In this document: positions 18,079 through 24,951 of the stretch, in pieces
How the letters are laid out: the number at the start of each line of letters is the position of its first letter
Position numbering within the stretch: position 1 is the first letter of the stretch
DNA from: Marisimplicoccus sp038110465
GTDB taxonomy: Bacteria; Bacteroidota; Bacteroidia; Flavobacteriales; Flavobacteriaceae
NCBI GenBank assembly: GCA_038110465.1
Contig: JAYNJU010000001.1
Location: 62,001 to 126,000 of the forward strand
Direction of reading: 5' to 3'
Length of the DNA stretch: 64,000 nucleotides
Made by a program: the position numbers and the translations under genes
The notes under the pieces: generated by a model
What the model was told of the DNA's origin: nothing
Databases searched by the model: none
Seen by the model: only the letters and a program-made list of their open reading frames with translations

Positions 18079-19767
18079 CTACCAAAAAATAGCATATAAG
18101 AATGCTGTAATAAGTAAAACGCCAAATGCAGCTATGTTAAATGTGCTATCTGTTGAAAATAAACTTTTGGTTATTTTAATACCCTTAGGATCATTTTGGT
18201 TTCCTTCAAAGTAACTAATTAAAGCAATAATTGCTATTGTTGCAAGGCATGTATATCCCATTTGATGCATAAAAGGTAAGTCAAGAAAAATAGATGCATC
18301 ATTCCAACCCTTAGGAGCAACTTTAAAATACATTGCTATTGGAATTGATAAAATAGCACCCCAAATTGCAGCATTATTTGTAGCCTTTTTATAGAAAAGG
18401 CCCATTAAGAACACCGCAAGAATTCCAGGGCTAACAATACCAGTATATTCCTGAATAAATATAAATACCTGTCCTAAACTTCCTAATTGAGGGGCAATAA
18501 TGATTGCTATTATAAGTGCAATAACTACTGTAATTCTTCCAACTGAGACCATTTTAGTATCTGAAGCATTTTTATTAAAATGAGATTTATAGATATCCAT
18601 TGTAAAAATTGTTGATGTAGAGTTTAGCATTGAAGCAAGTGAAGAAACTATGGCAGCTGCCAATCCAGCTAAGATTAGTCCTTTAACTCCAGCTGGTATA
18701 AAGTTTTTTATCAACCATGGTGCAGCATTGTCATTTGCAAAGTTTTCAGCTGCTCCAATAAAACCTGGGTCTACTGAAGCTGCAGTAAGCATTCCTGTAT
18801 CATCTAAATTCATAACATAAGCAATAATACCAGGTAAAACAACAATTACAGGAATTATTAATTTTAAGAATGCAGCAAATGCAATTCCTTTTTGACCTTC
18901 TGCTAGGCTTTTCGCAGCCAAAGTTCTTTGTATTATATATTGATTAAATCCCCAATAATATAAGTTAGCTACCCACATACCTCCAACTAAAACTGCGATA
19001 CCTGGTAAATCCAACCATGCATCTCTACCATTTGGAGTAATAATCTCTCCTTTTGATAAAATCATAGAAAATCGCTCAGGTGCTTTTTCATAAACATATT
19101 TAAGTCCATCTATTATATTTCCTGAATCTGTAACATTAGTTAAAGCGAAATAGGTCATTAACAATCCACCAAAAATTAAAATTACGACCTGTATTACATC
19201 AGTCCATGCTACAGAAGCTAATCCTCCCCAAAGTGAATATGCAAGAGCGAATAATCCTAAAGCAATAATGCTGTTTAATATGATTGAACCATCTCCAACA
19301 CCTAAAATGGTATCTAATGCTTTTCCACCCAGAAATAATACGGTAGTTAAGTTGACTAATACAAATAAAGCAATCCAAAAAACTGCAAGTATTGTTTTTA
19401 AGTTAGTGCTAAATCTTTTTTCAATAAATTCAGGAATAGTGTATAATCCTTTCTCAATAAAAATTGGTAAAAAATATTTACCAACTACTAAAAGTGTAAT
19501 AGCAGCCATCCACTCGTATGATGCAATTGCTAGACCAAGAGCAAATCCTGATCCAGACATTCCTATAAATTGCTCAGCAGAAATATTAGCAGCTATTAAA
19601 GACGCACCAACTGCCCACCATGGTAATGATTTACTAGCTAAAAAATAGTCTTCTGCATTCTTGCTTTTTCCTTTTTTATCTCGAGAGACCCATAAGCCTA
19701 TTGTTAAAATTGTTACTGCGTAAAGACCAAAAATAACATAGTCAAGTAATTCAAAGCTATTGCTCAT
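18079..19767 (-). CDS. Sodium/solute symporter, SGLT-like (SSS family)
   Basis: A 562-residue inner-membrane protein with about 13-14 hydrophobic helices. The N-terminal AEDYFLASKSLPWWAVGASLIAANIS region and the EQFIGMSGSGFA segment that follows are typical of the sugar branch of the sodium:solute symporter family. The QEYTGIVSPGILAVFLMGLFYK stretch near residue 440 is likewise SGLT-like. It probably imports a sugar or sugar derivative with Na+, which suits a marine organism and the carbohydrate locus upstream. It is convergent with the haloperoxidase-like gene and divergent from a tiny membrane-protein gene; the intervening region holds a symmetric TAAATTTA box. The precise substrate is unknown. 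Confidence 0.9.
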   Translation of the reverse strand: MSNSFELLDYVIFGLYAVTILTIGLWVSRDKKGKSKNAEDYFLASKSLPWWAVGASLIAANISAEQFIGMSGSGFALGLAIASYEWMAAITLLVVGKYFLPIFIEKGLYTIPEFIEKRFSTNLKTILAVFWIALFVLVNLTTVLFLGGKALDTILGVGDGSIILNSIIALGLFALAYSLWGGLASVAWTDVIQVVILIFGGLLMTYFALTNVTDSGNIIDGLKYVYEKAPERFSMILSKGEIITPNGRDAWLDLPGIAVLVGGMWVANLYYWGFNQYIIQRTLAAKSLAEGQKGIAFAAFLKLIIPVIVVLPGIIAYVMNLDDTGMLTAASVDPGFIGAAENFANDNAAPWLIKNFIPAGVKGLILAGLAAAIVSSLASMLNSTSTIFTMDIYKSHFNKNASDTKMVSVGRITVVIALIIAIIIAPQLGSLGQVFIFIQEYTGIVSPGILAVFLMGLFYKKATNNAAIWGAILSIPIAMYFKVAPKGWNDASIFLDLPFMHQMGYTCLATIAIIALISYFEGNQNDPKGIKITKSLFSTDSTFNIAAFGVLLITAFLYAIFW

Positions 19768-19820
19768 ATTTTGTTAATTGTATTATTAGAAAGAATTGTT
19801 GATTCAATTTACATTAATTA

Positions 19821-19828
19821 TAAATTTA
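19821..19828. promoter_or_regulatory. Symmetric TAAATTTA box in a divergent intergenic region
   Basis: TAAATTTA is its own reverse complement and differs from TAnnTTTG only in the last base, so it could act as a -7 element on either strand. It lies between the symporter gene (minus) and the 39-residue membrane gene (plus, ATG 27 bases after the box). It sits within a 14-base string (19819-19832) that recurs at 21995-22008 in another divergent gap. Confidence 0.4.
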
Positions 19829-19854
19829 GAATTTTTGTTTAATTTAAAAAATAT

Positions 19855-19974
19855 ATGACTAAGAAAAATAACAGAAACAGTATAGCAATTAAAATAGCTA
19901 AGAGGGTATTCATTAGTTTTATTGTTGTAGTTATTTTTATGATTATAATGTTTATGGTTTTAGGTATATTGTAG
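19855..19974 (+). CDS. 39-residue single-pass membrane peptide
   Basis: A short frame starting at ATG 19855 encodes 39 residues: a basic head (KKNNRNS, then IKIAKR) and one uninterrupted hydrophobic helix of about 22 residues (VFISFIVVVIFMIIMFMVLG), ending at TAG. This is the design of small inner-membrane proteins with an N-in topology. It occupies the only gap between the divergent symporter and the cupin gene, 19 bases before the cupin ATG, and a promoter-like box lies upstream. I recognise no family. Chance occurrence in AT-rich DNA is possible, but the charge pattern and position support a real gene. Confidence 0.55.
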   Translation: MTKKNNRNSIAIKIAKRVFISFIVVVIFMIIMFMVLGIL

Positions 19975-19993
19975 ATTAATCAAATAATAAATT

Positions 19994-20305
19994 ATGAATA
20001 TTGAGGAATTAGAATCCAAAGAAATTATGGAAGGGTTTCATGGAAGAATTATTCATGGAAAAGACTTTACATGGGTCTATTGGGAAATTCAAAAAGGGGC
20101 AAGTTTACCTCAACATAATCATGTTAATGAACAACTTATGCATGTAATTGATGGTGAATTTGAATTTACACTTTATGGCAAAAAAAACATTTGTAAAAAA
20201 GGTTCAACATTTTTAATACCAGCTAATGTTCCTCACTCTGGACTTGCAATTTCTGATTGTATTTTAATAGATGTTTTTAGCCCTAAAAGAGATGATCTAG
20301 GATGA
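19994..20305 (+). CDS. Small single-domain cupin protein
   Basis: 103 residues forming one cupin barrel. The metal site residues His41, His43, Gln47 and His81 are visible in PQHNHVNEQL and IPANVPHSG, with the Glu of the canonical HxHxxxxE motif replaced by Gln (Glu46 is adjacent). Stand-alone cupins of this type act as isomerases or dioxygenases, or bind small ligands. The stop overlaps the start of the SDR gene as ATGA, so the two are coupled and may act on the same metabolite. The exact reaction is not known. Confidence 0.85.
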   Translation: MNIEELESKEIMEGFHGRIIHGKDFTWVYWEIQKGASLPQHNHVNEQLMHVIDGEFEFTLYGKKNICKKGSTFLIPANVPHSGLAISDCILIDVFSPKRDDLG

Positions 20306-21087
20306 AGATAAGTTTATATGGCAAAAAAGCTTTGGTTGGTGGAAGTAGCAAAGGCATTGGATTTGGAATTGCAAGACAGTTAGCTGAATCTGGTGCAAGT
20401 GTATGTTTGATGGCTAGAAATGAAGCTAAACTTAAATCAATTGTAAATGAACTTCCCAATAAGCCTGGCCAAAACCATGAATATTTGATAGTTGATTTTT
20501 TAAATTTTGAAAAATTTAAAATTATTATCAATGATTATATATCTAAAAATAATATTGATATTCTAATTAATAACACTCAGGGTCCTCCTCCTGGTAACTC
20601 TTTGTCTATGAATATTGAATCTTATCAAGAAGCATTTGACTTATTATTTAAGACAGTTGTTTACACAAGCTCTAAGGTTATTCCAAGCATGAAAAAAAAT
20701 CGATGGGGTAGGATAATTAATGTTACTTCTGTATCAGTCAAAGAACCTCTTAATTATTTAGTTTTATCCAACAGTATAAGAGCATCAGTTGTAGCATGGG
20801 CAAAAAGTCTATCTATAGATTTGGGTCCGTATGGAATTACTGTCAATAATATTTTAACCGGATATTTTGATACAGAAAGAATTAAGGAATTAAATAAAGA
20901 AAAGTCAAAATCTTTAAAAATCTCAGAGAAAGAAGTTTTAGATAAAATGAAATCATTAGTCCCGGTTAATAGACTAGGTAAAATAGAAGAATATGGCTTT
21001 CTAGTATCTTTTTTGAGTTCTGATAAAGCATCCTATATAAATGGTTCAACTATTCCAATTGATGGAGGTTTATTAAAATCTTATTAA
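20302..21087 (+). CDS. Short-chain dehydrogenase/reductase, divergent active site
   Basis: A 261-residue Rossmann-fold protein. The cofactor motif GGSSKGIG (13-20), the ARN after beta-2 (38-40; basic, suggesting NADP(H)), NNTQG in place of NNAG (90-94) and Ser143 are all present. The catalytic Tyr-x-x-x-Lys is not: the aligned segment reads LSNSIRAS (155-162), with Leu155 in place of Tyr and Ile159 in place of Lys, followed by Arg160. The C-terminal IDGG is classical. Such SNxxRA SDRs occur elsewhere, so this is a divergent subfamily rather than a dead copy. It is coupled by a 4-base overlap to the cupin upstream, and by a TAATG overlap to a tiny zinc-ribbon gene downstream. Confidence 0.88.
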   Translation: MKISLYGKKALVGGSSKGIGFGIARQLAESGASVCLMARNEAKLKSIVNELPNKPGQNHEYLIVDFLNFEKFKIIINDYISKNNIDILINNTQGPPPGNSLSMNIESYQEAFDLLFKTVVYTSSKVIPSMKKNRWGRIINVTSVSVKEPLNYLVLSNSIRASVVAWAKSLSIDLGPYGITVNNILTGYFDTERIKELNKEKSKSLKISEKEVLDKMKSLVPVNRLGKIEEYGFLVSFLSSDKASYINGSTIPIDGGLLKSY

Positions 21088-21197
21088 TGAAGTGCTTAAA
21101 ATGTAAACATACTTGGAAACGATCTAAATGGACAGAATATATTTCTTTTTTATCTAAATGTCCAAAATGTAAATCTAGATGGCTGCTTAGGTATTAG
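21087..21197 (+). CDS. 36-residue zinc-ribbon-like peptide
   Basis: The ATG shares its A with the stop of the SDR gene (TAATG), and the frame encodes 36 residues containing two CxxC knuckles, CLKC (Cys3, Cys6) and CPKC (Cys25, Cys28), spaced as in a minimal zinc ribbon. The rest is basic and aromatic (HTWKRSKW, SRWLLRY). Four cysteines so precisely placed in a 36-codon frame, with translational coupling, make chance unlikely. The last 4 bases overlap the convergent SDR gene. A nucleic-acid or protein docking role is possible; no function is known to me. Confidence 0.65.
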   Translation: MKCLKCKHTWKRSKWTEYISFLSKCPKCKSRWLLRY

Positions 21198-21991
21198 TTT
21201 TTGTAACGACCAGGAGCTAATATGCTGCTAATCAATGAAAAAACTGAAAAGGGAATAATTTTAAGTAAGAATACTATAATTTTCCAAGTCTTTGTTGGTA
21301 CAACTATCTTTTTTCCCTTCATCATTCCTTCTACTCCTTCTTCAGCAATTCTCTTTGCACTTTTTTTTAGAAATCTTGGTACACTATCCATTTCATCTTG
21401 AACTCCACTGGCTGTGTGAAAATTTGTAATAGTGTAACCTGGACAAAGAGCAGTTGAGATAATGCCCTTATTATTATAGTTATAATTGAGAGTTTCACTA
21501 AATCTGTTCATGAAAGTTTTTACTGGACCATATAAAGCCTGTAGAGCTGAAGCAGGCGCAAATGCTGCTACAGAAGAGACTATCATTATTTTTCCTCCTC
21601 CATCAGAAATCATATCATTTATGTATTTTTTTGTGAGAGAAATTACAGAAATTCCTAAAACTCTTAAACATTTTTCCTCCTCCTCTAAAGAATTTTCATG
21701 AAATGCTTTTGATAAAGCATAACCTGCATTATTTATAAGTATTCCAACTGAATAATTATTCTTGATAGTAAAATCATATATTTTATTAGGTGCTTCTACT
21801 AAACTTAAATCAGCAATTATATATTCACACTTTATATTATGTTTTTCACTTAACTCTTTACTAATGTGTTTTAACTTTTGCTCAGATCTTGCAACTAAAA
21901 TTAAATTATGTCCTTTTTTTGCTAGAACTTTTGATATTTCTAATCCAATACCCGAACTTGCTCCAGTTATTAATGCGAATTTATTTTTCAT
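21194..21991 (-). CDS. Short-chain dehydrogenase/reductase (DltE-like, classical)
   Basis: 265 residues with the classical SDR set: TGASSGIG (9-16), the basic ARS segment after beta-2 that favours NADP(H), NNAGYA, the catalytic Ser of VSSVAAF, and an intact YGPVK (YxxxK). A basic hydrophobic C-terminus (IIVFLLKIIPFSVFSLISSIL) may anchor it to the membrane, as in several acyl- or steroid-reductase-like SDRs. It is convergent with the divergent SDR and its zinc-ribbon companion, and divergent from the GNAT gene through a 29-base gap with a symmetric promoter box. The substrate is unknown. Confidence 0.9.
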   Translation of the reverse strand: MKNKFALITGASSGIGLEISKVLAKKGHNLILVARSEQKLKHISKELSEKHNIKCEYIIADLSLVEAPNKIYDFTIKNNYSVGILINNAGYALSKAFHENSLEEEEKCLRVLGISVISLTKKYINDMISDGGGKIMIVSSVAAFAPASALQALYGPVKTFMNRFSETLNYNYNNKGIISTALCPGYTITNFHTASGVQDEMDSVPRFLKKSAKRIAEEGVEGMMKGKKIVVPTKTWKIIVFLLKIIPFSVFSLISSILAPGRYKN

Positions 21992-21996
21992 TGATA

Positions 21997-22004
21997 TAAA
22001 TTTA
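21997..22004. promoter_or_regulatory. Symmetric TAAATTTA box shared by divergent SDR and GNAT genes
   Basis: This palindromic near-match to TAnnTTTG lies in a 29-base gap. Read on the minus strand it ends 5 bases before the SDR ATG (leaderless geometry). Read on the plus strand it ends 16 bases before the GNAT ATG. With so little room it is the best candidate for both promoters. Confidence 0.5.
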
Positions 22005-22020
22005 GAATATTATTTAAGAA

Positions 22021-22581
22021 ATGATCACTTTAGGTAAGGTTGAAAGAAATAATGATTTATTGCAAATAAGACAATTAAATCAAAATAATTTAAAAAAAAA
22101 TCTATCTGTAGAAGATAAATTAGAAAATGGATTTTTAACACTTGATTATTCCCTAGACTTACTTAAAAGTGTAAATAAAATTGAAAAGTCTATAGTTGCT
22201 AGAGATAATGAGCTAGTCATTGGATATGCTATCGTTATAAATAAATCCGTATATGGACTTCATAATCTTTTTGATGACTTAATTGATAGACTTAATTTAT
22301 TAACCTTTAATTCAAAAAAATTAAAAAATATAGAATATGCGCTTGTAGGACAGCTTTGTGTTCAAAAAGAATATAGGGGAATAGGTGTTGTAAAAAAAAT
22401 CTATGATTTTTATAAACAAGAGTATTCAAAAAAATATCAGTATTTGGTTACAGACGTTGATGAAAAAAATAAAAGATCATTAAGTGCACATTTGAAAATT
22501 GGCTTTCAAATTATTGATAGTTTTTACTGGGGTGAAAGTAATTGGAACATAATTTTATGGGATTGGAATAATGAAAACTGA
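22021..22581 (+). CDS. GNAT-family N-acetyltransferase
   Basis: 186 residues. The acetyl-CoA pyrophosphate-binding loop of motif A is visible as KEYRGIGVVKKIYDFY (from about residue 116), preceded by the strand ALVGQLCV. Near the end, DEKNKRSLSAHLKIGFQIID is motif B of the GNAT fold (N-x-R-S...H..-G-F). It acetylates an amine on an unidentified small molecule or protein. The end overlaps rlmN by 11 bases, so it is translated with that gene. No pathway link is evident. Confidence 0.88.
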   Translation: MITLGKVERNNDLLQIRQLNQNNLKKNLSVEDKLENGFLTLDYSLDLLKSVNKIEKSIVARDNELVIGYAIVINKSVYGLHNLFDDLIDRLNLLTFNSKKLKNIEYALVGQLCVQKEYRGIGVVKKIYDFYKQEYSKKYQYLVTDVDEKNKRSLSAHLKIGFQIIDSFYWGESNWNIILWDWNNEN

Positions 22582-23599
22582 TATTAGAAGTCTTAATGAA
22601 AAGCAACTTTGTGAATTCTTTGAAAAAAAAGGATTTGAAAGTTACAGAGGAAAACAGGTCTATGAGTGGATTTGGAAAAAATCTTCATATTCCTTTTCTG
22701 ATATGACTAATATTTCTAAAGATTTAAGGAAAACACTTGAAGAAAATTTTGTAATTAACCACATTAAGGTTGATAAAATTCAAAAAAGTTCCGATGGAAC
22801 AATTAAAAATGCTGTAAAGCTTTTTGATAATTATATTGTTGAATCTGTTCTTATTCCAACATTAGAAAGGACTACTGCCTGTGTATCATCACAAGTTGGG
22901 TGTAGCTTAGATTGTAAATTTTGTGCTACATCAAAGTTAAAGAGAATGAGAAATTTGAATCCTGATGAGATCTATGATCAAATTGTAACAATTAATAACC
23001 AAAGTCAGCAGTTTTTTGATAGACCCCTATCAAATATTGTTTTTATGGGTATGGGAGAACCTTTAATGAATTACAACAATCTAATTAAATCTATTGAAAA
23101 AATATCATCAGATAAAGGATTAAATATTTCGCAAAAAAGAATTGTTGTTTCAACTTCAGGTATTCCTAAAATGATAAAAAAATTAGCTGATGAAAATTTA
23201 AAAGTTAATCTTGCCGTATCACTTCATTCTGCAATTGAAGAAACAAGAAATAAGATAATGCCTTTTTCTATCAAATTTCCATTAAATGAGATTAAAGAAT
23301 CTCTTAAATATTGGTATTTAAAAACAAAAAGAAAAGTTACACTCGAATATATTGTATGGGAAGGAATTAACGATAAAAAAACTGATATAGAAGCATTAAT
23401 TTTATTTTGCAAAGATTTACCTTTTAAAATAAATCTTATTGAATATAATCCAATTGGAGAAGAAAAATTTACCTCAGCAAGTGAAACTATAATAAATCAA
23501 TATAAAGAATTACTTGAAAAAGCTAAAATAACAGTTACAGTTAGAAGGTCAAGAGGAAAAGATATTGATGCTGCTTGTGGGCAACTTGCAAATAAGTAG
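22571..23599 (+). CDS. rlmN: 23S rRNA (A2503-C2)/tRNA (A37-C2) methyltransferase RlmN
   Basis: A 342-residue radical-SAM enzyme. The iron-sulfur cluster motif is Cys111-x3-Cys115-x2-Cys118 in GCSLDCKFCATSK, followed by GMGEPLMN and the SAM-binding strands. The C-terminal RRSRGKDIDAACGQLA carries Cys336, the residue that receives the methyl group in the RlmN mechanism. It methylates C2 of A2503 in 23S rRNA and A37 in some tRNAs. Length is normal and the start, overlapping the GNAT gene, gives the usual N-terminus. Confidence 0.97.
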   Translation: MKTDIRSLNEKQLCEFFEKKGFESYRGKQVYEWIWKKSSYSFSDMTNISKDLRKTLEENFVINHIKVDKIQKSSDGTIKNAVKLFDNYIVESVLIPTLERTTACVSSQVGCSLDCKFCATSKLKRMRNLNPDEIYDQIVTINNQSQQFFDRPLSNIVFMGMGEPLMNYNNLIKSIEKISSDKGLNISQKRIVVSTSGIPKMIKKLADENLKVNLAVSLHSAIEETRNKIMPFSIKFPLNEIKESLKYWYLKTKRKVTLEYIVWEGINDKKTDIEALILFCKDLPFKINLIEYNPIGEEKFTSASETIINQYKELLEKAKITVTVRRSRGKDIDAACGQLANK

Positions 23600-23610
23600 A
23601 TTATAAAGAA

Positions 23611-23763
23611 TTAATTTGAATGACTAATCTTATCTTTTAGTTTGTTTAATTTTATTTTTCTCCACCAAACTTTATTATCTTCTTCTTGATCCTCAGCTCT
23701 ATGAATCTTTTTATTGAGTTTATTGATTTTTTTTTGAAGGTAAGATCTATCAATTTTTTTCAT
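23611..23763 (-). CDS. 50-residue basic coiled-coil-like protein
   Basis: A frame from ATG at 23763 encodes 50 residues: basic and helical (LQKKINKLNKKIHRAEDQEED, then KVWWRKIKLNKLKDKI). The pattern of a first helix, a polar turn and a second helix ending in KLKDKI recalls the short two-helix YdcH/DUF465 family, though it is shorter and the match is by eye only. It lies downstream of the three-gene minus-strand cluster, 23 bases after the membrane-protein stop, and is convergent with rlmN. AT-rich DNA can produce Lys-rich frames by chance, so confidence is moderate. Confidence 0.5.
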   Translation of the reverse strand: MKKIDRSYLQKKINKLNKKIHRAEDQEEDNKVWWRKIKLNKLKDKISHSN

Positions 23764-23786
23764 AACTAAAAGTTACAAAAAACATA

Positions 23787-24128
23787 CTATTTAGACTTCC
23801 TGTTTTGAATAAAACTTTTAATGAAAAAGATCATAGCTATAGATGATGTAGCAATCATAGCAATTACTCTATATAAACCAATTCCTCCTTGATCAAGTGA
23901 CTTGGGAAGCCTCATGCCAATTAATGCTACAAGTATTACTAGTGTGGCTAAAACTGCTAAATGAGAAATAATTTTATTGCCTTTTTCAATCCCAGATGAA
24001 CAAACTAAAAGAGGACCTCCGATCATTACAGGAATAAGTGCAGTAATAGAAGAGCTATCAATGTATCCCCAAACTCCAAAAATAATAAGGCTAAAAGAGT
24101 TAATTAAGTTTGCTTTATATGCATTCAT
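23787..24128 (-). CDS. Small integral membrane protein, unknown function
   Basis: 113 residues with about four hydrophobic helices (ANLINSFSLIIFGVWGYI, ALIPVMIGGPLLVC, ISHLAVLATLVILVALIGM, VIAMIATSSIAMIFFI) and a basic C-terminus (QNRKSK). Glycine-rich helices and the Gly-Gly-Pro turn recall TMEM14-like small membrane proteins, without a convincing signature. It is the third gene of a minus-strand group (DoxX-like, DCC, this protein), 2 bases after the DCC gene, so it is co-transcribed. No catalytic motif is seen. Confidence 0.8.
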   Translation of the reverse strand: MNAYKANLINSFSLIIFGVWGYIDSSSITALIPVMIGGPLLVCSSGIEKGNKIISHLAVLATLVILVALIGMRLPKSLDQGGIGLYRVIAMIATSSIAMIFFIKSFIQNRKSK

Positions 24129-24130
24129 AG

Positions 24131-24445
24131 TTATTTAATTTTTCCAAATATACTATATCTATATTTAGCAATAAAGTCATAAATAAGATTACTTAAAAAT
24201 TTTGGGATAATACTAATAATTAAATAAGAAAATCTAAAGTTTATTTTCTTTAATATTATACTTATAGCTTCAGACTTTTGGTAGAGGATATCTCCGTCTT
24301 CAACTATGACTGTATCCTTGATATCTAAATTTTCATTAGAGATGAATGTGAAACATTTATTAGAATCATTTTTTTGTGCAATGTTAATTGCAGAATTACA
24401 TAGTCGACAGTATTTATCATAGTAAACATTAACTTTCTTCGACAC
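24131..24445 (-). CDS. DCC-family thiol-disulfide oxidoreductase-like protein (DUF393)
   Basis: The motif YYDKYCRLCNSAI near the N-terminus is the DxxCxLC signature of the DCC family, and the EAISIIL segment fits its conserved helix. A GTG start at 24445 gives about 104 residues beginning SKKVNVYYD, as is usual for this family, and leaves 5 bases after the preceding stop. The alternative ATG at 24484 adds 13 odd residues and overlaps the upstream gene by 34 bases. DCC proteins are thioredoxin-related and associated with membrane electron transfer, but specific substrates are unknown. It lies between two small membrane-protein genes. Confidence 0.82.
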   Translation of the reverse strand: MSKKVNVYYDKYCRLCNSAINIAQKNDSNKCFTFISNENLDIKDTVIVEDGDILYQKSEAISIILKKINFRFSYLIISIIPKFLSNLIYDFIAKYRYSIFGKIK

Positions 24446-24450
24446 TTTTT

Positions 24451-24822
24451 TTATTTTTTTGAAGAGTAAGCAATAACTAAACAACTTAATAACATAATAG
24501 TAGCGGGCATTGATTTGATTAGTTCATCACCAACACTAAAGTGCATATATATTGCAACTACCATCATTAAACCTATGCCAATTGATGAAACAAACTTTAG
24601 TTTTTCAAAGTAAATACTTAGAGTAAGTAAAATTGCAAGACACACTTTTACTAAACCAATTACATAAAAATAATCTCCAAGTCCATAAACCTCAAACTCT
24701 TCTATTAAACTCGAAGCATCTCCACCTCTGTAAGATGTGGATTTACCTGATCTAAACAGCCATACGTTAATAACTGTTAATCCTACTATTAATGATAAAA
24801 TATTGCTTAATTTCTTTAACAT
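24451..24822 (-). CDS. DoxX-like small membrane protein
   Basis: 123 residues with four hydrophobic helices. The pattern (an N-terminal helix with WLFRSGKSTSYRGG, then a GLVKVCLAILLTLS helix, an IGIGLMMVVAIYMHFSVGD helix and a last helix) resembles DoxX-like four-helix proteins, in which a conserved His follows helix three. Such proteins are linked to quinone or thiol redox at the membrane in some species. It is the first gene of the minus-strand trio, with a near-consensus box TATCTTTA upstream. Function is not established. Confidence 0.75.
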   Translation of the reverse strand: MLKKLSNILSLIVGLTVINVWLFRSGKSTSYRGGDASSLIEEFEVYGLGDYFYVIGLVKVCLAILLTLSIYFEKLKFVSSIGIGLMMVVAIYMHFSVGDELIKSMPATIMLLSCLVIAYSSKK

Positions 24823-24909
24823 ATTAATGATTTAATTTAAAGATAAAAAAGAAATTTTCATACTAATAAAAAAAAACGTTAAATAGATTAGTTTATAAGA
24901 AAATTATTA

Positions 24910-24917
24910 TAAATTTG
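24910..24917 (+). promoter_or_regulatory. -7 promoter element (TAAATTTG) of the tuf operon
   Basis: A perfect TAnnTTTG box followed by CA, 34 bases before the tuf ATG. The upstream 60 bases are very A/T-rich with an A9 tract, as expected for a strong stable-RNA or ribosomal-type promoter. GTTTA at 24891-24895 may serve as a weak -33 element. Confidence 0.75.
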
Positions 24918-24951
24918 CAGCTCGTAAAAAAACAAGAAAAAATATACTGTT

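Noticed and set aside
19268..19648. Long open frame on the plus strand inside the SGLT-like symporter gene
   Set aside because: It is antisense to a clear transporter gene, its translation shows no domain or signal, and such frames are common opposite AT-rich membrane-protein genes.
24446..24484. ATG at 24484 as the start of the DCC-family gene
   Set aside because: It overlaps the upstream gene by 34 bases and adds atypical residues; the GTG at 24445 gives the family-like N-terminus, although the ATG cannot be fully excluded.
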